From positions 29,325,001 to 29,389,000 of the forward strand of contig NC_065575.1 in the NCBI RefSeq assembly GCF_937616625.2: a stretch of 64,000 nucleotides of DNA, in the 5' to 3' direction. The position numbers and the translations under genes are program-made. Positions within the stretch are counted from its first letter, which is position 1; each line of letters opens with the position of its first letter. Shown here piece by piece: positions 47,708 through 60,490 of this stretch. A model generated the notes under the pieces. The model was not told the DNA's origin and did not search any database. It saw only the letters and a list, made by a program, of their open reading frames with translations. The stretch comes from Mercurialis annua. Its lineage: Eukaryota > Streptophyta > Magnoliopsida > Malpighiales > Euphorbiaceae.

Positions 47708-48139
47708 TCACAGAGTATTTGTGTAGCTACCTTTCAGTAAAATTTCAAACCATTTGAAATTCATCAACTTTATAAATCCATTTATCCCAAGGTGACTCGC
47801 GAGTTCGTTTCATAATATTTTTCTCAAAAACACTTCATTGCAAAATCCACTTTACATAATTGTGCGCTAGGGTGATGACACCTCTCATCCCTAAAGAGTT
47901 GCATCCAACTCTAACCATTTCAATGCACATGATGCATGTACTACTATACATGTACCAATTACTTTTTTTTAGTGACATACTCAGTGCTCAATACAATTTC
48001 CTATTCGTGACATACGAAAATGCATGTTCATGATATGTCTAAACACAATTACGTGATAAAAATATTTCAAATACTTTCACAAATTATCGTTTGAAATTAT
48101 TTTCTCAATAACACATTTGCTAGACATTATACTCTGTAG
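47708..48139 (-). other. Conserved ~440-nt non-coding domain, copy in G
   Basis: TCACAGAG at 47708-47715 and CTCTGTAG at 48132-48139 (closing stem weakened at the end). Contains GATGACACCTCTCATC (47874-47889) and AGAGTTGCATCCAACTCT (47895-47912) on the plus strand. The copia insertion lies just outside the domain. Confidence 0.68.
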
Positions 48140-49276
48140 GATGTGCACTCGATACCCTTAAAACCATTTCTCAAACTACTTACTTGCAATCTACCAAATC
48201 ATATGTGTTAGTAGTATATGCCCTAGGGCCATTTGATCGTGTATATTTGTAGAATTAATCCCAATGGAAAATATATATATGTAATATTTGAACTAAGTGT
48301 CTCATCAACTAAGTGTTCATGTATTACGTATTGTCCTTATCACATTGTGATAGAATCTATTCTTAAGGTGTTAAGAATATGAGTGACAGATTTTATTATA
48401 CAAGTGATCAAAATAACCGTTCACGATCGATGGGGTCATGCGAATAAGGGCATCGCATTATCCCAGAAAGATTGTCACCTCTATTTATTCTCCTGATTAG
48501 TAAAGAGTTGCTAATTATAGGAAGTAGTGAGTCTCATACTACTTGATGGGCATCAGAATAAACATGTGGACACTCAAGAGTAAGTCGAACAAGTGACGCT
48601 AGATGACTTATACATGGTAGTTCATTAAAGTCAATTTATGTCATCTAGTTCATAATTGTACATATGTCCTTTGACTTGCGGTGACACTATCTTGTATATA
48701 GGTGATTAAAGTTTGATATTCCTTAACCCTAAATCTTTCATGAGCTAAGGCCGCGGGATGTGTTGGCTCTAGTTAGTTGTATATGGAGATAGGGGTTTAA
48801 CCTAGAAAGGATTCATCACTCTAGATGAACGGAGACAAGATTCTATGCTATCTCAAATTGTTCTTGATGGATGATAAAACCTGCGCAGGTGTATATGACT
48901 TACATAGAAAGTTGTTTCTAGTGGAAGTCATATTTATCAAGAATTAGAACTGAGAGATGAGGTCATATAATCAAGACATACAGTGTTTGACTTAACCGTA
49001 ACACTAGTCGAGATTGGAATCTTAGATGAAGGGAATTTTGAGTGTACGGTAATTATGAACATTGGTTCAAAAAGAATGCATCGAAACATTCATCTCTATT
49101 TGGGGGTCGTGATATGTTGCTAGACGTCACTCTCGATCTACGAGAATTAATAATTAAATGGGATTTAATTATTTAATATAAGAAAGGCGTTTCTTATGTC
49201 TCTCGTTGCCATATAGATCTGAACCAAGTTAGTCACACACAATTGGGACTAATTTGTAAGATGACAAACAAGTACA

Positions 49277-49402
49277 AATTAGGGACTAATTTGTAAGAGT
49301 TATAAATTAGTAGGAACCTAATTGTACTATGTCCAAGTTAATTAGGGACTAATTTATAAGAGTTATAAATTAGTAGGAACCTAATTATATTTTAACCAAG
49401 TT
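49277..49402 (+). repeat. 63-bp tandem duplication in the copia LTR
   Basis: AATTAGGGACTAATTT begins at 49277 and 49340; both copies continue through AGAGTTATAAATTAGTAGG and AACCTAATT. Confidence 0.85.
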
Positions 49403-49479
49403 TTATGATTAAAAGGCTTAAGTAATTAATTAGTGTAATTAATGATACTTAAATCATTAATCATAAGCTAATGGAATGA

Positions 49480-49650
49480 TGATGTCATGGTGATGATGTA
49501 ATGAGATAAGCTTATGCCATATATGTGTTGTCATATGATGACATCACCTATATGATGTCACCTATGTGATGTCACCACATGAAAGGTGTCATGTGGTGGC
49601 AACACCTTTGCTTGGTGTGTGACACCTAGCATGCAAGGTGTTGCACTCGT
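49480..49650. promoter_or_regulatory. Cluster of TGATGTCA-like and GTGTCA-type motifs in copia U3
   Basis: GATGATGTCATGG, TGATGACATCACC, ATGATGTCACC, GTGATGTCACCAC and AAGGTGTCATG occur within about 170 bp, ending roughly 20 bp before the TATA box. TGACGTCA-like cores are typical bZIP (TGA-factor) sites; binding is inferred. Confidence 0.5.
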
Positions 49651-49666
49651 AAGACATGCTCTAGCC

Positions 49667-49674
49667 TATAAATA
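49667..49674 (+). promoter_or_regulatory. TATA box of the copia LTR
   Basis: TATAAATA in AGCCTATAAATAGAGC. Confidence 0.75.
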
Positions 49675-50132
49675 GAGCATTTCCTTGCTCATTTCAAAAT
49701 ACCACACAACACACATCTCACTACAAAGTTGTAGAGAGAGAAAGCACTTGAAGGAGTTCAAGTAGTCATCAATCACGGGAAAAACCCGGCGACGTTTTTC
49801 ATACATCCGAGCAAGGTAGTGATCGCGGCGAGAGTTTGAGCTTAGGGCTGCTCGACAAGAGGAACTCTTGCAGATTACTTCAAGGCGAGGATTCAATCGG
49901 ACGCATACTCGTGTGGACGAGCTTGAGGTCGCCGTACTTTCGGGACTACAAGAATCGTTGGAGAATTGACATAGGTATTCTTTTTATGATTCCTAGATGC
50001 GTGCTTTAATTACTAAATTATACGACGATCCATTTGTTGTTGATATGATCAAATTTAGGATCCGGATTGTTGGAATTTTGATTTTGAGTTGAAATATATG
50101 ATCCGGACCCGCGCCTCCCGCTGTGCCAACAG

Positions 50133-50144
50133 TGGTATCAGAGC
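50133..50144 (+). other. Primer binding site, initiator Met tRNA (copia element)
   Basis: TGGTATCAGAGC one base after the LTR end ...CCAACA. Confidence 0.92.
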
Positions 50145-52141
50145 CACCGTATCATCGAGTATTAACGCTTTACGATTGAATGCATATATAAATAATCATG
50201 GGCTTAGGAATTATTATTGGGCATGTAATTTATAATTCCGAGTGCTTAAGTTTTTTTTTTTTTCAAAAACCAACGAACGCTATTGTGATATTAATTACAT
50301 TTGATTAAATTCTGTCTAGGAGATTGGTACTTAAGTGGTCCGCTCGTGACCCTCCAATCTATCCTGAGAATTTTTCTAATGTGATAATTTAACACAATAC
50401 GTGATTCGCTTGTGCATTATGTTGTCATCAACGGGATGTGCAGAAAAAGCGAAACCCGAAAAAAACCCGAAAAAAAAAATTAATATTTTTTTTCATAAAA
50501 ACAAAAAATGCTGAAAAACGGGTTTTACATCCGTGACAAAGTTTTCGGCTCGGAAAATAAAATTCGTAAAAAACCGAAATGCTGAAAAAGAGGTTTTACA
50601 CTCGGGAAAAAGTTTCCGACTCGAAAAAAAACCGTAAAAAGAACGTAAAAAAAATTAATTTTTTTTTTCGAGGATTAGCAATCGGTTGAGGCTTTCGGAG
50701 GTTCTAGGATGAATCCTCGATACCTAAAGAAAGTAGATATTACATAGTAAATGATTAGAGAATCATTTCCGAGATATGTAATAGTTTGCTCATTCTTTTG
50801 TGCCTAAAGAATGAGACCTAGAAAGTCCATCATCATACATGTGTGGTTACATGAGTTATTTTAGCTTTAATATGTATGGGATGCATGCTAAAATGTGTTG
50901 TGTGCTTAGTGAGACCGGAATAATTTAAAACCCTAAGAAAGCTTCCTAAAAAGTTAAAGATTAAGTTTATATTGATTAATCATTAACTTGATTTATCAAT
51001 GGCTCTCCATTGGAGCAATAAACTAACACACTTTGAATTATCATCTTGTTGGCTATGGATACATAGGGGTTAGATGATATCGTCAAGAGGCTGTTGTTGA
51101 GTTTATTGTTAAGCATGAGATGTTACGGGTGTATTGATATAGTACACGGCAATAACGGCAATTAGGGGTACCTGAGTCGTGTATTATTCAAATTGATACA
51201 TCTTAGTTGATTTAATGGGTTAAACTTAACTCATGCAGAAACCCAATAACGACAATGGGTATCTGAGGATGAAAGCATTAGGAGCCGGAAATGATTGAAC
51301 CTCATATGAGATATGATGAACAAGTAGTTGTTCACTTATATATCATTTTGATCCCAAGAATAGCATTAAGTACTTGAAGGAAAGATAAAAGAATATAAGA
51401 ATTCAATCACCCGCTTGAAATCTTTTCCAACAAAGATTCACGTTTCCTATTTTGGAAGTGTAGGATTCGACAAAGATAGTGGGAGGCCATTTTGATAAAG
51501 ACCAAATCATTATGGTTTAATATATAAAATAACATGAATACTAATTGGAGATCTTTGCTATCTATGAAATAATAAGATTAAATAGGATCCTTTCAAGTGA
51601 CATTCACGATAGTAATCGGCTAGTGGTTTAAAATCAATTTTTGATTGATTAAGATATTTAGATGCCTCCAAGGCTATTACGGAAAAGAAATGCACATCAG
51701 TTAACAAAGAAAAATGTTTTCATCTGTTAAGATGTAGGACAGTATAAGTCATTACCGAAAATATTTGGAATATTTTCGGTCAATAAAAGAAAGTGTTTCT
51801 TTTGTCAAACCGAAAGACATTGAAATGGAAATTACATTAAGTATTGTGAATACTTAAAGGGCAATGACAAGAGGAACGACAATTCCATCAAGAATGTGTC
51901 TATCTCATATTCCAATGTCAATTGCTCATTTAAAAGCTTGTGTATTGAATACCGATGCTAATTCTCACATTTATTTATCTTTTACGGATTTAGTAAAAGT
52001 GAGAAAGAAAGGAAAAAGATGAAGTAATCTTAAATCTCGGGAATGACGCAAGCGTTGCGACAAGAGCTATAGGATCAACTTCAATTTTCTTAAATAAACA
52101 TGAGTTGTACTTAAACAAGTTTTTTGTACTTACCCAATATA

Positions 52142-52146
52142 TATAG
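52142..52146. repeat. Target-site duplication of element H, left
   Basis: TATAG before the LTR; TATGG follows the other LTR at 63694-63698. Four of five bases agree, so one copy has probably mutated. Confidence 0.65.
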
Positions 52147-55100
52147 TGTAATATCCCGTAAAATTTTGGAATTTATTTTGAGTTTCGATAATGTCTTGAG
52201 TCATTTACGTAATTGAAACTCTTCGGGGAGTTCGACGAGTTTGATTTAAATTTGGTTGATTGGGTTTGGAATTGTTTGGGGTTGTTGTTATTTAATAATT
52301 AAATAAAAAAAAATGATTAGAACGTTTTAGGTTAAAGTCTCGTTCGAAATCTTTATTCTCGAACGAGACCGTCCTAATTTCTGAAAGGTCTCGTTCGAGA
52401 ACTAAGGTCTTGAACGAGACCTTAGTTCAATTTGGCTGGTCTTGTTCGAGACCAGCCTTGCTGAACCGGGACTCATGTTTGCTCCCTATTTTCAGCTCGA
52501 TCCCTTCACTTTTTCAGTCGTTTTTTAAACCCTAATTCATTACCACAATTCATACAAACCCTAGCCTCCTTCATTACTCAATTTTGCTGAGAATCCTTCC
52601 CGCAATCATGAATCAAAGTTGGGTGTTCATTGGTAAGATTTTGAACATATATTTCAGTTTTGGTTTAAAATCGACCTCTCCGTATTTTGATCCGTACGTG
52701 ACCATTTTCAGATCCAAATTCAGTTTCGTTTCGTCCTGGTCGAAGAAGATTCACGTATCTAAAAATTCTAATTTTTGTTTCGTAAAACGGTACGTTATAT
52801 TTCCCGTATTGTCTGCCGCCGCTTTACCGTTTTCTAGATAATTTCTGTTTTGATTTTAAATCGACCTCTTGGGATTTCAATTTGTTTGGCAGCCGTTTGG
52901 AGGTCGAAATCAATTCCGTTTGTTTCCAGTGGAAGTAGACTCACGCCTCTACGTTTGTACACTTTTCGTTCGTCAAACGGTACGTAAACGAACCCGTACC
53001 AATCGCCGCCGTTTCACCAAATTTCATGATTATAAACTGTACATAAAGGATGAGTTTCTGCCGATTATTACCTTAATCATTGTTCATGATTTTTGTGTCT
53101 TTTAAGTATAATCTCTTGGATTGATTAATTGTCTAAGTTTTCAGTGAGTTTGGCCTCGTCGTTTTTGATTCGTTTCGCCGTTTTTGTTTGCTCTTGACTA
53201 TGAACGTTAAAAATTGTTTCTGCCGAAGATTTTCCTTTCTTGAGTATTGTTTATAGCATCTTAGGATTTTAGACTTTTGGGTTTCTATCTTCTTCATGGA
53301 TTCTTGCCATCAATTATAAGTATCAGTAGGTGTTTTGCTTGAGTTGGTGTTTACGATTTTGGCTTCTGCAAATGTGAAATGTTGAGTTTGATTGTTTGGG
53401 TTTCATAATTGAGAAGATGATTATGTGTCAAAGTGTAATTGGCTAAACTTGGGTTGCTTTTGGTTAAAAGTTATTTTAGGCCATTAACTTAATTGGTACT
53501 AAATTGTTTGATCCCTTAATTTACTAAATTAACTATTCTATATTGATTTTAAATATTAAATTAGGAAATTGATTTCGACTTATTAATTAGCGATTCAAAT
53601 AATAATATTATTTATAATTTGAAATTACTTCGGGCATTAATATTTTAAGTTTAAATTAAATATTAATTTTATTATAGTTTATACGTAATATTATATATTG
53701 ACTATATTAAATAAGTATTGGGAATTTTATTTTATTTAAAAGTTTGTCAGATTAATTATATTATTTTTAAGGCATAAAAATAATATTTGAATATTTAAAA
53801 ATTAAATTAATAATTATTATTTAATCGATAATTTAAGATTTTTGATTTAGAATGTCTTTGGGATTAAAGTTATATTTTAGATTTATTTTGTTATTTAATT
53901 AATTGAGATAATTGCCGGTAATATATAATTACTTGGATTTCAAGCTATTGAGTTCTATTTTGATATTAATTAATATTTTATATAATATTATAGTTATAAA
54001 CTGTGGTTAATAATTTTGGAATATCAGTTGGGTCGGTTCGGACTTGGGTCACCGACATGTGGGTTTAGCTTGGTAGTTTTGAAAAATCTGGCTAACCCAC
54101 TATTTGAGGAATTGATTTTATTTATCAATTAAATATTATTTTAGTAATATTTTCGGATTGGATTTAAGTGCGAACTCAATAGTCTGAATTATTTACGGCA
54201 TTATAATTTATTTGAGAATTGTGTTTCTCTGTGATTTATCTGGTTATTTAATTGTGCTAGTATTACGTGGTGTCTAGTAATCTTAGAGTTAGGGGTCGTT
54301 CGGATATTAACCTATTTATTATTTTAGACCCGTCGACTGCTCGTGCTTCGGGGTCTACACAGGGTTAGCTGTTTGCCAAGATCACGTGGATAAGCAAGCA
54401 GTGAGTTTGTAATGCTATTTACCGCTTTATTAAGTACCGCATCAAATTTAAATATTATAAATGCTTTTGAACTGTTTTACGGATTACGGATCTGGATTGA
54501 AACGAGCTACTCGATAGGCTTGTATCAAGACTGTCTGCACCGGTGAGTATTCTGGGAAACGGCAGACTAAAGTCTTGCTTACGCTGGTATATATTTATGA
54601 CGAGGATTTGTTCCCGTCCACTCTGGGTTTATCAGTAGGCTATGTCATACTTACGCTGGGATCATTTCAATACTGTTTTCCATAATCATACTATATTAGT
54701 ATAAACTGTTTTGATTTAAGGGTTTTAAACTTAATAAATGTATACAGTATTGCGAACTCATCTCAGTATATCTGACCCCGTTGTTTTCCCAAATTTTCCA
54801 GGTTTATGATTTGAAAGCTGGTCCACTCCGATTCTTTTGATTCCTCGAAGGTCTTTATGTTATTTAAACTAGTTTCTGTTTTCGAACTCTTAGACCGTAG
54901 TAGAACTAGTTTATTTATTACATTTGATATTACACTTTGGGATTGTCGATATATTCGATTATTTATATTTGGCATGATTACTCTGGGTTACGATATTATT
55001 ATATATAAGGCATGTTGTTGAACGTTTAATATATTTAAGTTATTTATATTAAAACTGTAATATAAATTTCTAAACCTAGGTTGGAGTCTCGGTTGTCCCC

Positions 55101-55218
55101 GAACAGTTTTCTGCAGGTTTAAATGTTTATTTGATTTCCGCAAGGCTTGCTACGGGGTTTGGTACAACCATACCCATACCCTAGCGCCGGTCACGATTCA
55201 TGAAATTGGGTCGTGACA
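52147..55218 (+). repeat. 5' LTR of element H (3,072 bp)
   Basis: TGTAATATCCCGT to GGGTCGTGACA. It includes a palindrome array (52338-52460), a very AT-rich middle (53480-54000), the conserved LTR blocks and the terminal hairpin (weakened by GAACAG). The ORFs at 52584-53105 lie in the leader part and are not conserved intact in the 3' LTR. Confidence 0.95.
52338..52460. promoter_or_regulatory. Palindrome array in the 5' LTR of H
   Basis: Seven half or full copies of GTCTCGTTCGAGA in alternating orientation, e.g. AGTCTCGTTCGAAATC, TTCTCGAACGAGACC, GGTCTCGTTCGAGAAC. The sequence TTCGAGAA fits a two-unit heat-shock element (TTCnnGAA), but most copies do not. Confidence 0.65.
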
Positions 55219-55222
55219 AAGT

Positions 55223-55234
55223 TGGTATCAGAGC
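55223..55234 (+). other. Primer binding site, initiator Met tRNA (element H)
   Basis: TGGTATCAGAGC, four bases (AAGT) after the LTR end at 55218. Confidence 0.95.
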
Positions 55235-55572
55235 TTTAGTTTCGAACTAAGGCCAATTTTTTTGCATGTTATGTGTTTATTGCTTTAAGGCATGTTAAGT
55301 GTTACTGTTGTATCATAGGATCTACTGCGGAAATAGGATTCAAGTTTTTTCTTTTGAAACGTCATCATTTGTTTTCAAAACTTTCTACCTTCACCATTAG
55401 GGATGTTTGAGTCGGTCTTATGTGTTACTAATGTTTTACTTTGCGAAGTTTATGCTTACTTTGGAATGCTATTGTTATTACTTAGGTTAAATTGTTAATT
55501 TTTGAGCTATTTAAATTCACTCTGGGTGTTGCCATGTGGGTATTATTTGAGATTTTATCTGTTTCATTCTTA

Positions 55573-56822
55573 GAAACGAATACTCGTAGGCGTGCTGCAG
55601 CTCAGGCTGAGGCTGAAGCTGATGACGCTATGTCGACTGAGGTTGACCAGCATGAACCAGAGGTTCAAGTTGGCAGGGGACGTGCAGGTGGAGTTCCGGC
55701 TGGTAGAGGCCGAGCTGGCAGAGGACGGGGTGGCAGAGGTCATGTTGTTGGGGGCAGAGGTAGGGGACGTAGTGGTGCAGGCTTTATGGCACCAGGTGTA
55801 CCACAAGCTCCTATCGATCCATTTGACTTCACGACATTTCTGGCTGGGATCACTACACTCCAGAATAATCAAGTGCAATTGCAGGCGGGACAGATCGCAA
55901 TGCAGAACCAGTATGCTATGCTGGGACAGATTGTGGAGCAACAGGTACCACAAGCTGGTGGTGTTGCGGTTGGTGGTGTTGCGGTTGGTGGTGCTGGTAT
56001 CACTGATAGGGACTTAGTGTTGGCTTATTCAAGGTTGAAGCCGGCTGAGTTTGCAGGCGACGGCGACGCCGTAGATTTTCTAGAGGAGGTTGAGCGAAAT
56101 GCTCAGAGACTAAAGGCTTCTGAGAGACAAACTTTTATGCTAGCGGAGATGTCCTTGAAGGGTGCTGCAAATGATTGGTTTTGCAGGGAGATTCGCGCAG
56201 TTATGGCTACTATTACATGGGCAGATTTTGTGACACAATTTATGGAATTTTATCTACATTTTTCAGTGACAGAGTTTCAAAGACAGACTGCTGATTCTGA
56301 AGAGAGGGGACAGATAAGTACATGAGTATACTACTGAGTTCGTGAGACTGAGTCGCTTTGCCCCAGATTTGCAGACTGAACAGCAGAGGGTGAACGACAT
56401 GTACGTGAAGGGTTTAGGTGCTGACTTTATAAGTCTTCTGACTGAGACGACCAAGGAATTTTCTGCTGCAGTGGACAGTGCTCGTCGGATGGAGGCAATT
56501 TACTACACTTTAGGAAAATGACTGAGACAAAGAAGGCAATCGGTGTTGTTCAGAGTAGTGGGCAGCACGGTGGTAGCAGCAGCTATCAGTTCAAGCCTTC
56601 CCAGTACAACAGTCAGAAAGGGGGTGTTCGAAAAGGTTATCAGCCATATTCTCACAGTTCTGGTTACAGTGGGAGTAGCCGTGGATCTGGTCGCGGTTGC
56701 AGTGGTACTTCTAGCGTCCCGTTTTGTCAGAACTGCACGCGCAGACATTCGGAACAGTGCACAGTGGCACCATGAGTTGTTATGCTTGTGGCCAGCAGGG
56801 TCACTTTGCTAGGGAGTGTCCG
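55573..56822 (+). pseudogene. gag of element H, frameshifted
   Basis: Structural protein of the virus-like particle. The open frame begins at 55492, but the first 27 codons are leader-like; homology to the gag stub of element A starts at 55573 (ETNTRRRAA). Order: basic/Ala-rich start, an RG-rich stretch (GRGRAGRGRGGRG, about 55700-55780), a Gln-rich region, and the capsid-like domain (LKPAEFAGDGDAVDFLEEV onward, about 56030-56500). A CCHC zinc knuckle CYACGQQGHFAREC follows at 56778-56819. The frame changes near 56290, 56516 and 56770, and there is a TAA at about 56313. The knuckle is already in the pol frame, as is usual for a single gag-pol ORF. Confidence 0.88.
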
Positions 56823-59800
56823 GCATCTGGACAGCAGATGTCGTCGGCTAGTGTTGCTCAGCCGTTCTTTCAGCAGCAGAGACCCGTTTTCACTCCTTCG
56901 GCAGGGTATTCTCAACCTGCCGCTTCGTTTGGTGGCCAGCGGGGCCGTGGTTCAGGAGGGCGTGGTTTTGGTGGCCGTGGGAACGGTGGTAGAAGCTCCA
57001 GTAGTTATAGTTTTTCTCAGGCACCGCAGCAGGGACAGGGTCAGGCCAGAGTATTTGCTTTGACTCCTCAGGATGCTCGTGCATCAAACGCCGTTGTGCA
57101 AGGTACTATTCCCATTTCATTTGTATATGCCTTGGTCTTATTTGATACGGGTGCAACACACTCTTTTGTTTCTTCGAGCTTTGCTGCTAAGTTGGGTGTG
57201 ACACCATCTAGGTTGTTAAAGCCTTTATCTGTATCTACGCCTTTGTTTGATTGTGTTATGGTAGATGTGGTCTATCCGTCTTGTTCTGTGGCTATACATG
57301 GTAGGGATATTAGTGCTGATTTGATTATGCTTGACGTGTTTTCTTTTGATGTTATCTTGGGGACATATTGGCTTTCACGCCATTTTGCTTCTATCGACTG
57401 TCGAGGGAAGTTGGTATTGTTTGGGATTCCTGGTGATATGCCTTTTTCTTTCCAAGGAGAGAAGGCGGATGCACCTAAGAATCTAATTTCGGCGATTAAG
57501 GCCAAGCGTATGATGGGCAAGGGTTGCCAGGCTTTCTTAACGGTGGTTCGTGATTTAGAGGGTGATAGTGGTGATGTGCATAGTGTTCCGATTGTGAATG
57601 AGTGCACTGATGTGTTTCCAGAGGAGTTGCCTGGATTACCACCCGATCGTGACATTGAGTTCTATATCGATATTGCTTCTGGAACAGCTCCTATTTCGAT
57701 ACCTCAGTATCGGATGGCTCATGCAGAGCTGAAAGAGTTGAAGGAACAGTTATAGAAATTGCTGCATAGTGGTTTTATCAGACCGAGTACTTCTCCGTGG
57801 GGTGCTCCTGTGTTGTTTGTCAAGAAGAAGGATGGGTCATTTTGTCTGTGTATTGACTACAGACAGCTGAACAAGGTTACTGTCAAGAACCGGTATCCTC
57901 TTCCTCGCATTGATGATTTGTTCGACCAGTTGGAGGGTGCTAAGTGCTTTTTGAAGATTGACTTGAGATCCGGGTATCATCAACTTCGGATTCGAGATGT
58001 TGATGTGCCTAAGACTGCTTTCAGAACGCGGTATGGGCATTTCGAGTTTCTGGTCATGTCTTTTGGGTTAATTAACGCACCAGCATCGTTCATGGATATG
58101 ATGAACCGGGTATTCAAGCCGTTTCTGGATCAGTTCGTTATCGTGTTTATTGATGACATACTGATTTACTCTCGGAGTGAGGAGGAGCATGCTTTCCACT
58201 TGAGAACGATACTACAGACTTTGCGTGAGCATCAGCTGTATGCTAAGTTCTCGAAGTGCGAATTCTGGCTGGATCAAGTTACTTTCTTAGGACACGTAGT
58301 ATCAAAGGATGGGATCAAGGTTGATCCGACGAAGATTGAGGTGGTTATGGATTGGCAGAGGCCGAGGTCAGTTACCGAGATCATGAGTTTTCTGGGGTTA
58401 GCTGGCTACTATCGTCGGTTCGTGCAGGATTTCTCTAGAATATCTGCACCGATGACTAAACTGACACAGAAAGGTGTTAAGTTTGAGTGGACTAATAAGT
58501 GTGAGGTGAGCTTTGAGAAGCTCAAAGAGATTTTGACTACAACTCCTGTGTTAGCATTGCCATCTGGCATTGAGGGGTTCACTGTGTATTGTGATGCTTC
58601 TCGTATCGGTTTGGGTTGCGTTCTGATGCAACATGGTAAGGTGATTGCCTATGCTTCTCGCCAGCAGAAGAAGCATGAGGTGAATTATCCTACTCATGAT
58701 CTGGAGTTAGCAGCTGTAGTTTTTGCTCTCAAGATTTGGAGGCACTATTTGTACGGTGCGACTTGCGAGATCTTTACTGATCATAAGAGTCTGAAGTACA
58801 TCTTTGATCAGCGCGAGTTGAATCTGAGGTAGCGAAGATGGTTGGAGTTACTGAAAGACTACGATTGTACTATTCAGTACCACCCGAGTAAGGCTAATGT
58901 GGTAGCCGATGCGTTGAGTCGCAAGTCTTCGGGCAATTTGGCCCATATTTCTAAGGTTGGGCGAAGACCCATGGTTCGTGAGTGGCATTGTTTGTTAGCT
59001 TCGGGATACGGATTTCAGGTTTCGCAGAGAGGTTGTTTGTTGGCACAGTTACAGGTGCAGCCGGTTTTGATTGATAGGATCAAAGCTTCACAAGCTGAGG
59101 ATCCACAATTGAAACGGATTATGGATGAGATCCATCTGGATGAGAATTTTGAGTTTGTTTTGGCGGATTGAGTTCTCAGGTACGGTTCTCGACTGTGTGT
59201 TCCGGATTCAGATGGTTTGAGAGACCAGATTATGGAGGAAGCGCACAAGTCAGCTTACAGTGTTCATCCGGGTTCTACCAAGATGTATCATGATCTCAAG
59301 GGTACATACTGGTGGAGCGGAATGAAAAAGGATGTTGTAGAGTTTGTGTCTAAGTGCTTGACTTGCCAGCAGGTAAAGTTAGAGCATCAGAGACCGTTTG
59401 GATATCTGCAACCGCTACCTATTCCAGAGTGGAAATGGGAGCGAATCGCTATGGATTTTGTGGTTGGTTCGCCACGTACCCGACAGGGGTATGATTCGAT
59501 TTGGGTGATAGTTGACCGTTTGACCAAGTCAGCTCACTTCCTACCGATTAAGGTTACTTATTAGGCTTCGAACTTGTCACAGTTGTACATCGATCGGATT
59601 GTTAGTCTCCATGGTGTACCAGTGTCGATAGTTTGGATAAAGGTTCAGTTTTCACCTCTCGGTTTTGGAAGGCGATGCAGGAATCTTTGGGTACGAGATT
59701 GGATTTCAGTACTGCTTTTCATCCTCAGACTGACGGTCAGTCTGAGAGGACTATTCAGACTTTGGAGGACATGCTCAGGATGTGTGTTATGGATTTTCAA

Positions 59801-60490
59801 GGTACCTGGGATACTCATTTGCCTTTGATTGAGTTTTCCTACAACAACAGTTACCACGCTAGTATCGAGATGGCACCTTATAAGGCTTTGTACGGGCGCA
59901 AGTGTCGATCTCCTATCTGTTGAGAGGAGGTTGGCGAGCGCAAGGTCTCGGGAGCAGAGATTATTCAGATTACCTCAGATAAAGTACCATTGATCAAGCG
60001 GAGATTGGAGACAGCGTTTAGTCGGCATAAGAGTTATGCTGATCCGGAGAGAAAAGACATGGAGTTTCGGGTTGGAGATTTCGTGTTTCTTCGGGTTTCG
60101 CCTATGAAAGGCGTTGTGCGTTTTGGTGTTAAGGGGAAATTAGCACCGAGGTATGTTGGTCTGTATGAGATCATTGAGCGTATTGGAGCAGTGGCGTACA
60201 AGTTGGCGTTGCCACCAGATATGTCGTTGGTTCACCCAATGTTTCACATTTCCATGTTGAGGAAGTGTATTTCTGATCCTTCTCACATGATAGTACCACA
60301 GAGTGTTGAGATTGACCATGAGTTATCTTACGAGGAGAAGCCTGTCGAGATTGTTGATACGCAGGTTCGTAAGTTACAGAACAAGGAGATTCCGATGGTC
60401 AAGGTTCTTTGGCGGAACCATTCTGTTGAGGAGTGCACTTGGGAGACCGAGTCGGATATGCAGAGTCATTATGCTTTTTTATTTCCTTGA
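56823..60490 (+). pseudogene. pol of element H: PR, RT, RNase H, integrase, chromodomain, with stops
   Basis: Protease: FDTGATHSF with catalytic DTG at 57144-57152. RT: first Asp in [11 protein letters not shown] (57960) and FIDDILIYS (58146-58172; Asp pair at 58152-58157). RNase H: YCDAS (58593), a Glu at 58704, TDHKS (about 58779) and VADALSR (Asp 58908). Integrase: His 59244, His 59265, Cys 59355 and Cys 59364; Asp 59454 in AMDFV; Glu 59877. Chromodomain-like end: VKVLWRNHSVEECTW, about 60346-60490. Damage: stops at 57753 (TAG), 58830 (TAG), 59169 (TGA), 59562 (TAG) and 59921 (TGA), plus a frameshift at about 59632 that removes the second catalytic Asp of integrase from frame. The product would be inactive as one polyprotein. 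Stop at 60488-60490. Confidence 0.93.

Larger units (their letters stand above)
45801..48205 (-). mobile_element. Internal region of non-autonomous element G (3' half)
   Basis: Minus-strand internal sequence running from the PPT to the point where the copia LTR starts at 48206. It contains the homologue of the D segment around the pol stop (near 45960), the antisense open-frame segment (46268-46440, here with a stop), the CACACACGTCGAACATAACC block and the ~440-nt domain. No gag-pol motif. The rest of G should lie beyond the right edge of the window. Confidence 0.8.
48206..50131 (+). repeat. 5' LTR of a Ty1/copia element (1,926 bp)
   Basis: TGTTAGTAGTATATGCCC to ...GTGCCAACA, followed by a Met-tRNA PBS. 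Class assignment comes from the internal remnants (CCHC knuckle, protease and pre-integrase traces). Contains a 63-bp tandem duplication, a cluster of TGATGTCA-like sites and a TATA box. It is inserted in element G, with ATATG (48201-48205) as the possible left target duplication; the partner is outside the window. Confidence 0.85.
50132..52146 (+). pseudogene. Copia gag and protease remnant
   Basis: No long frame survives. A degenerate CCHC knuckle is readable at 51794-51835: Cys-X2-Cys-X4-His, then a stop codon, and Tyr in place of the last Cys. About 110 bp further, in another frame, a protease-like segment VLNTDANSH (51942-51968) lacks the usual Asp-Ser/Thr-Gly catalytic triplet, and it shifts frame again near 52015. 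The region before 51360 has no recognisable protein similarity; it includes A-rich, probably untranslated stretches (50450-50670). The sequence is cut at 52146 by element H. Confidence 0.65.

Noticed and set aside
52584..53105. Two ORFs of 78-85 codons after the H promoter region
   Set aside because: They lie in the LTR leader, and the 3' LTR copy (61058-61560) does not keep them intact.
55492..55572. Upstream start of the H gag frame
   Set aside because: The first 27 codons correspond to leader sequence in related elements; gag similarity begins at 55573.
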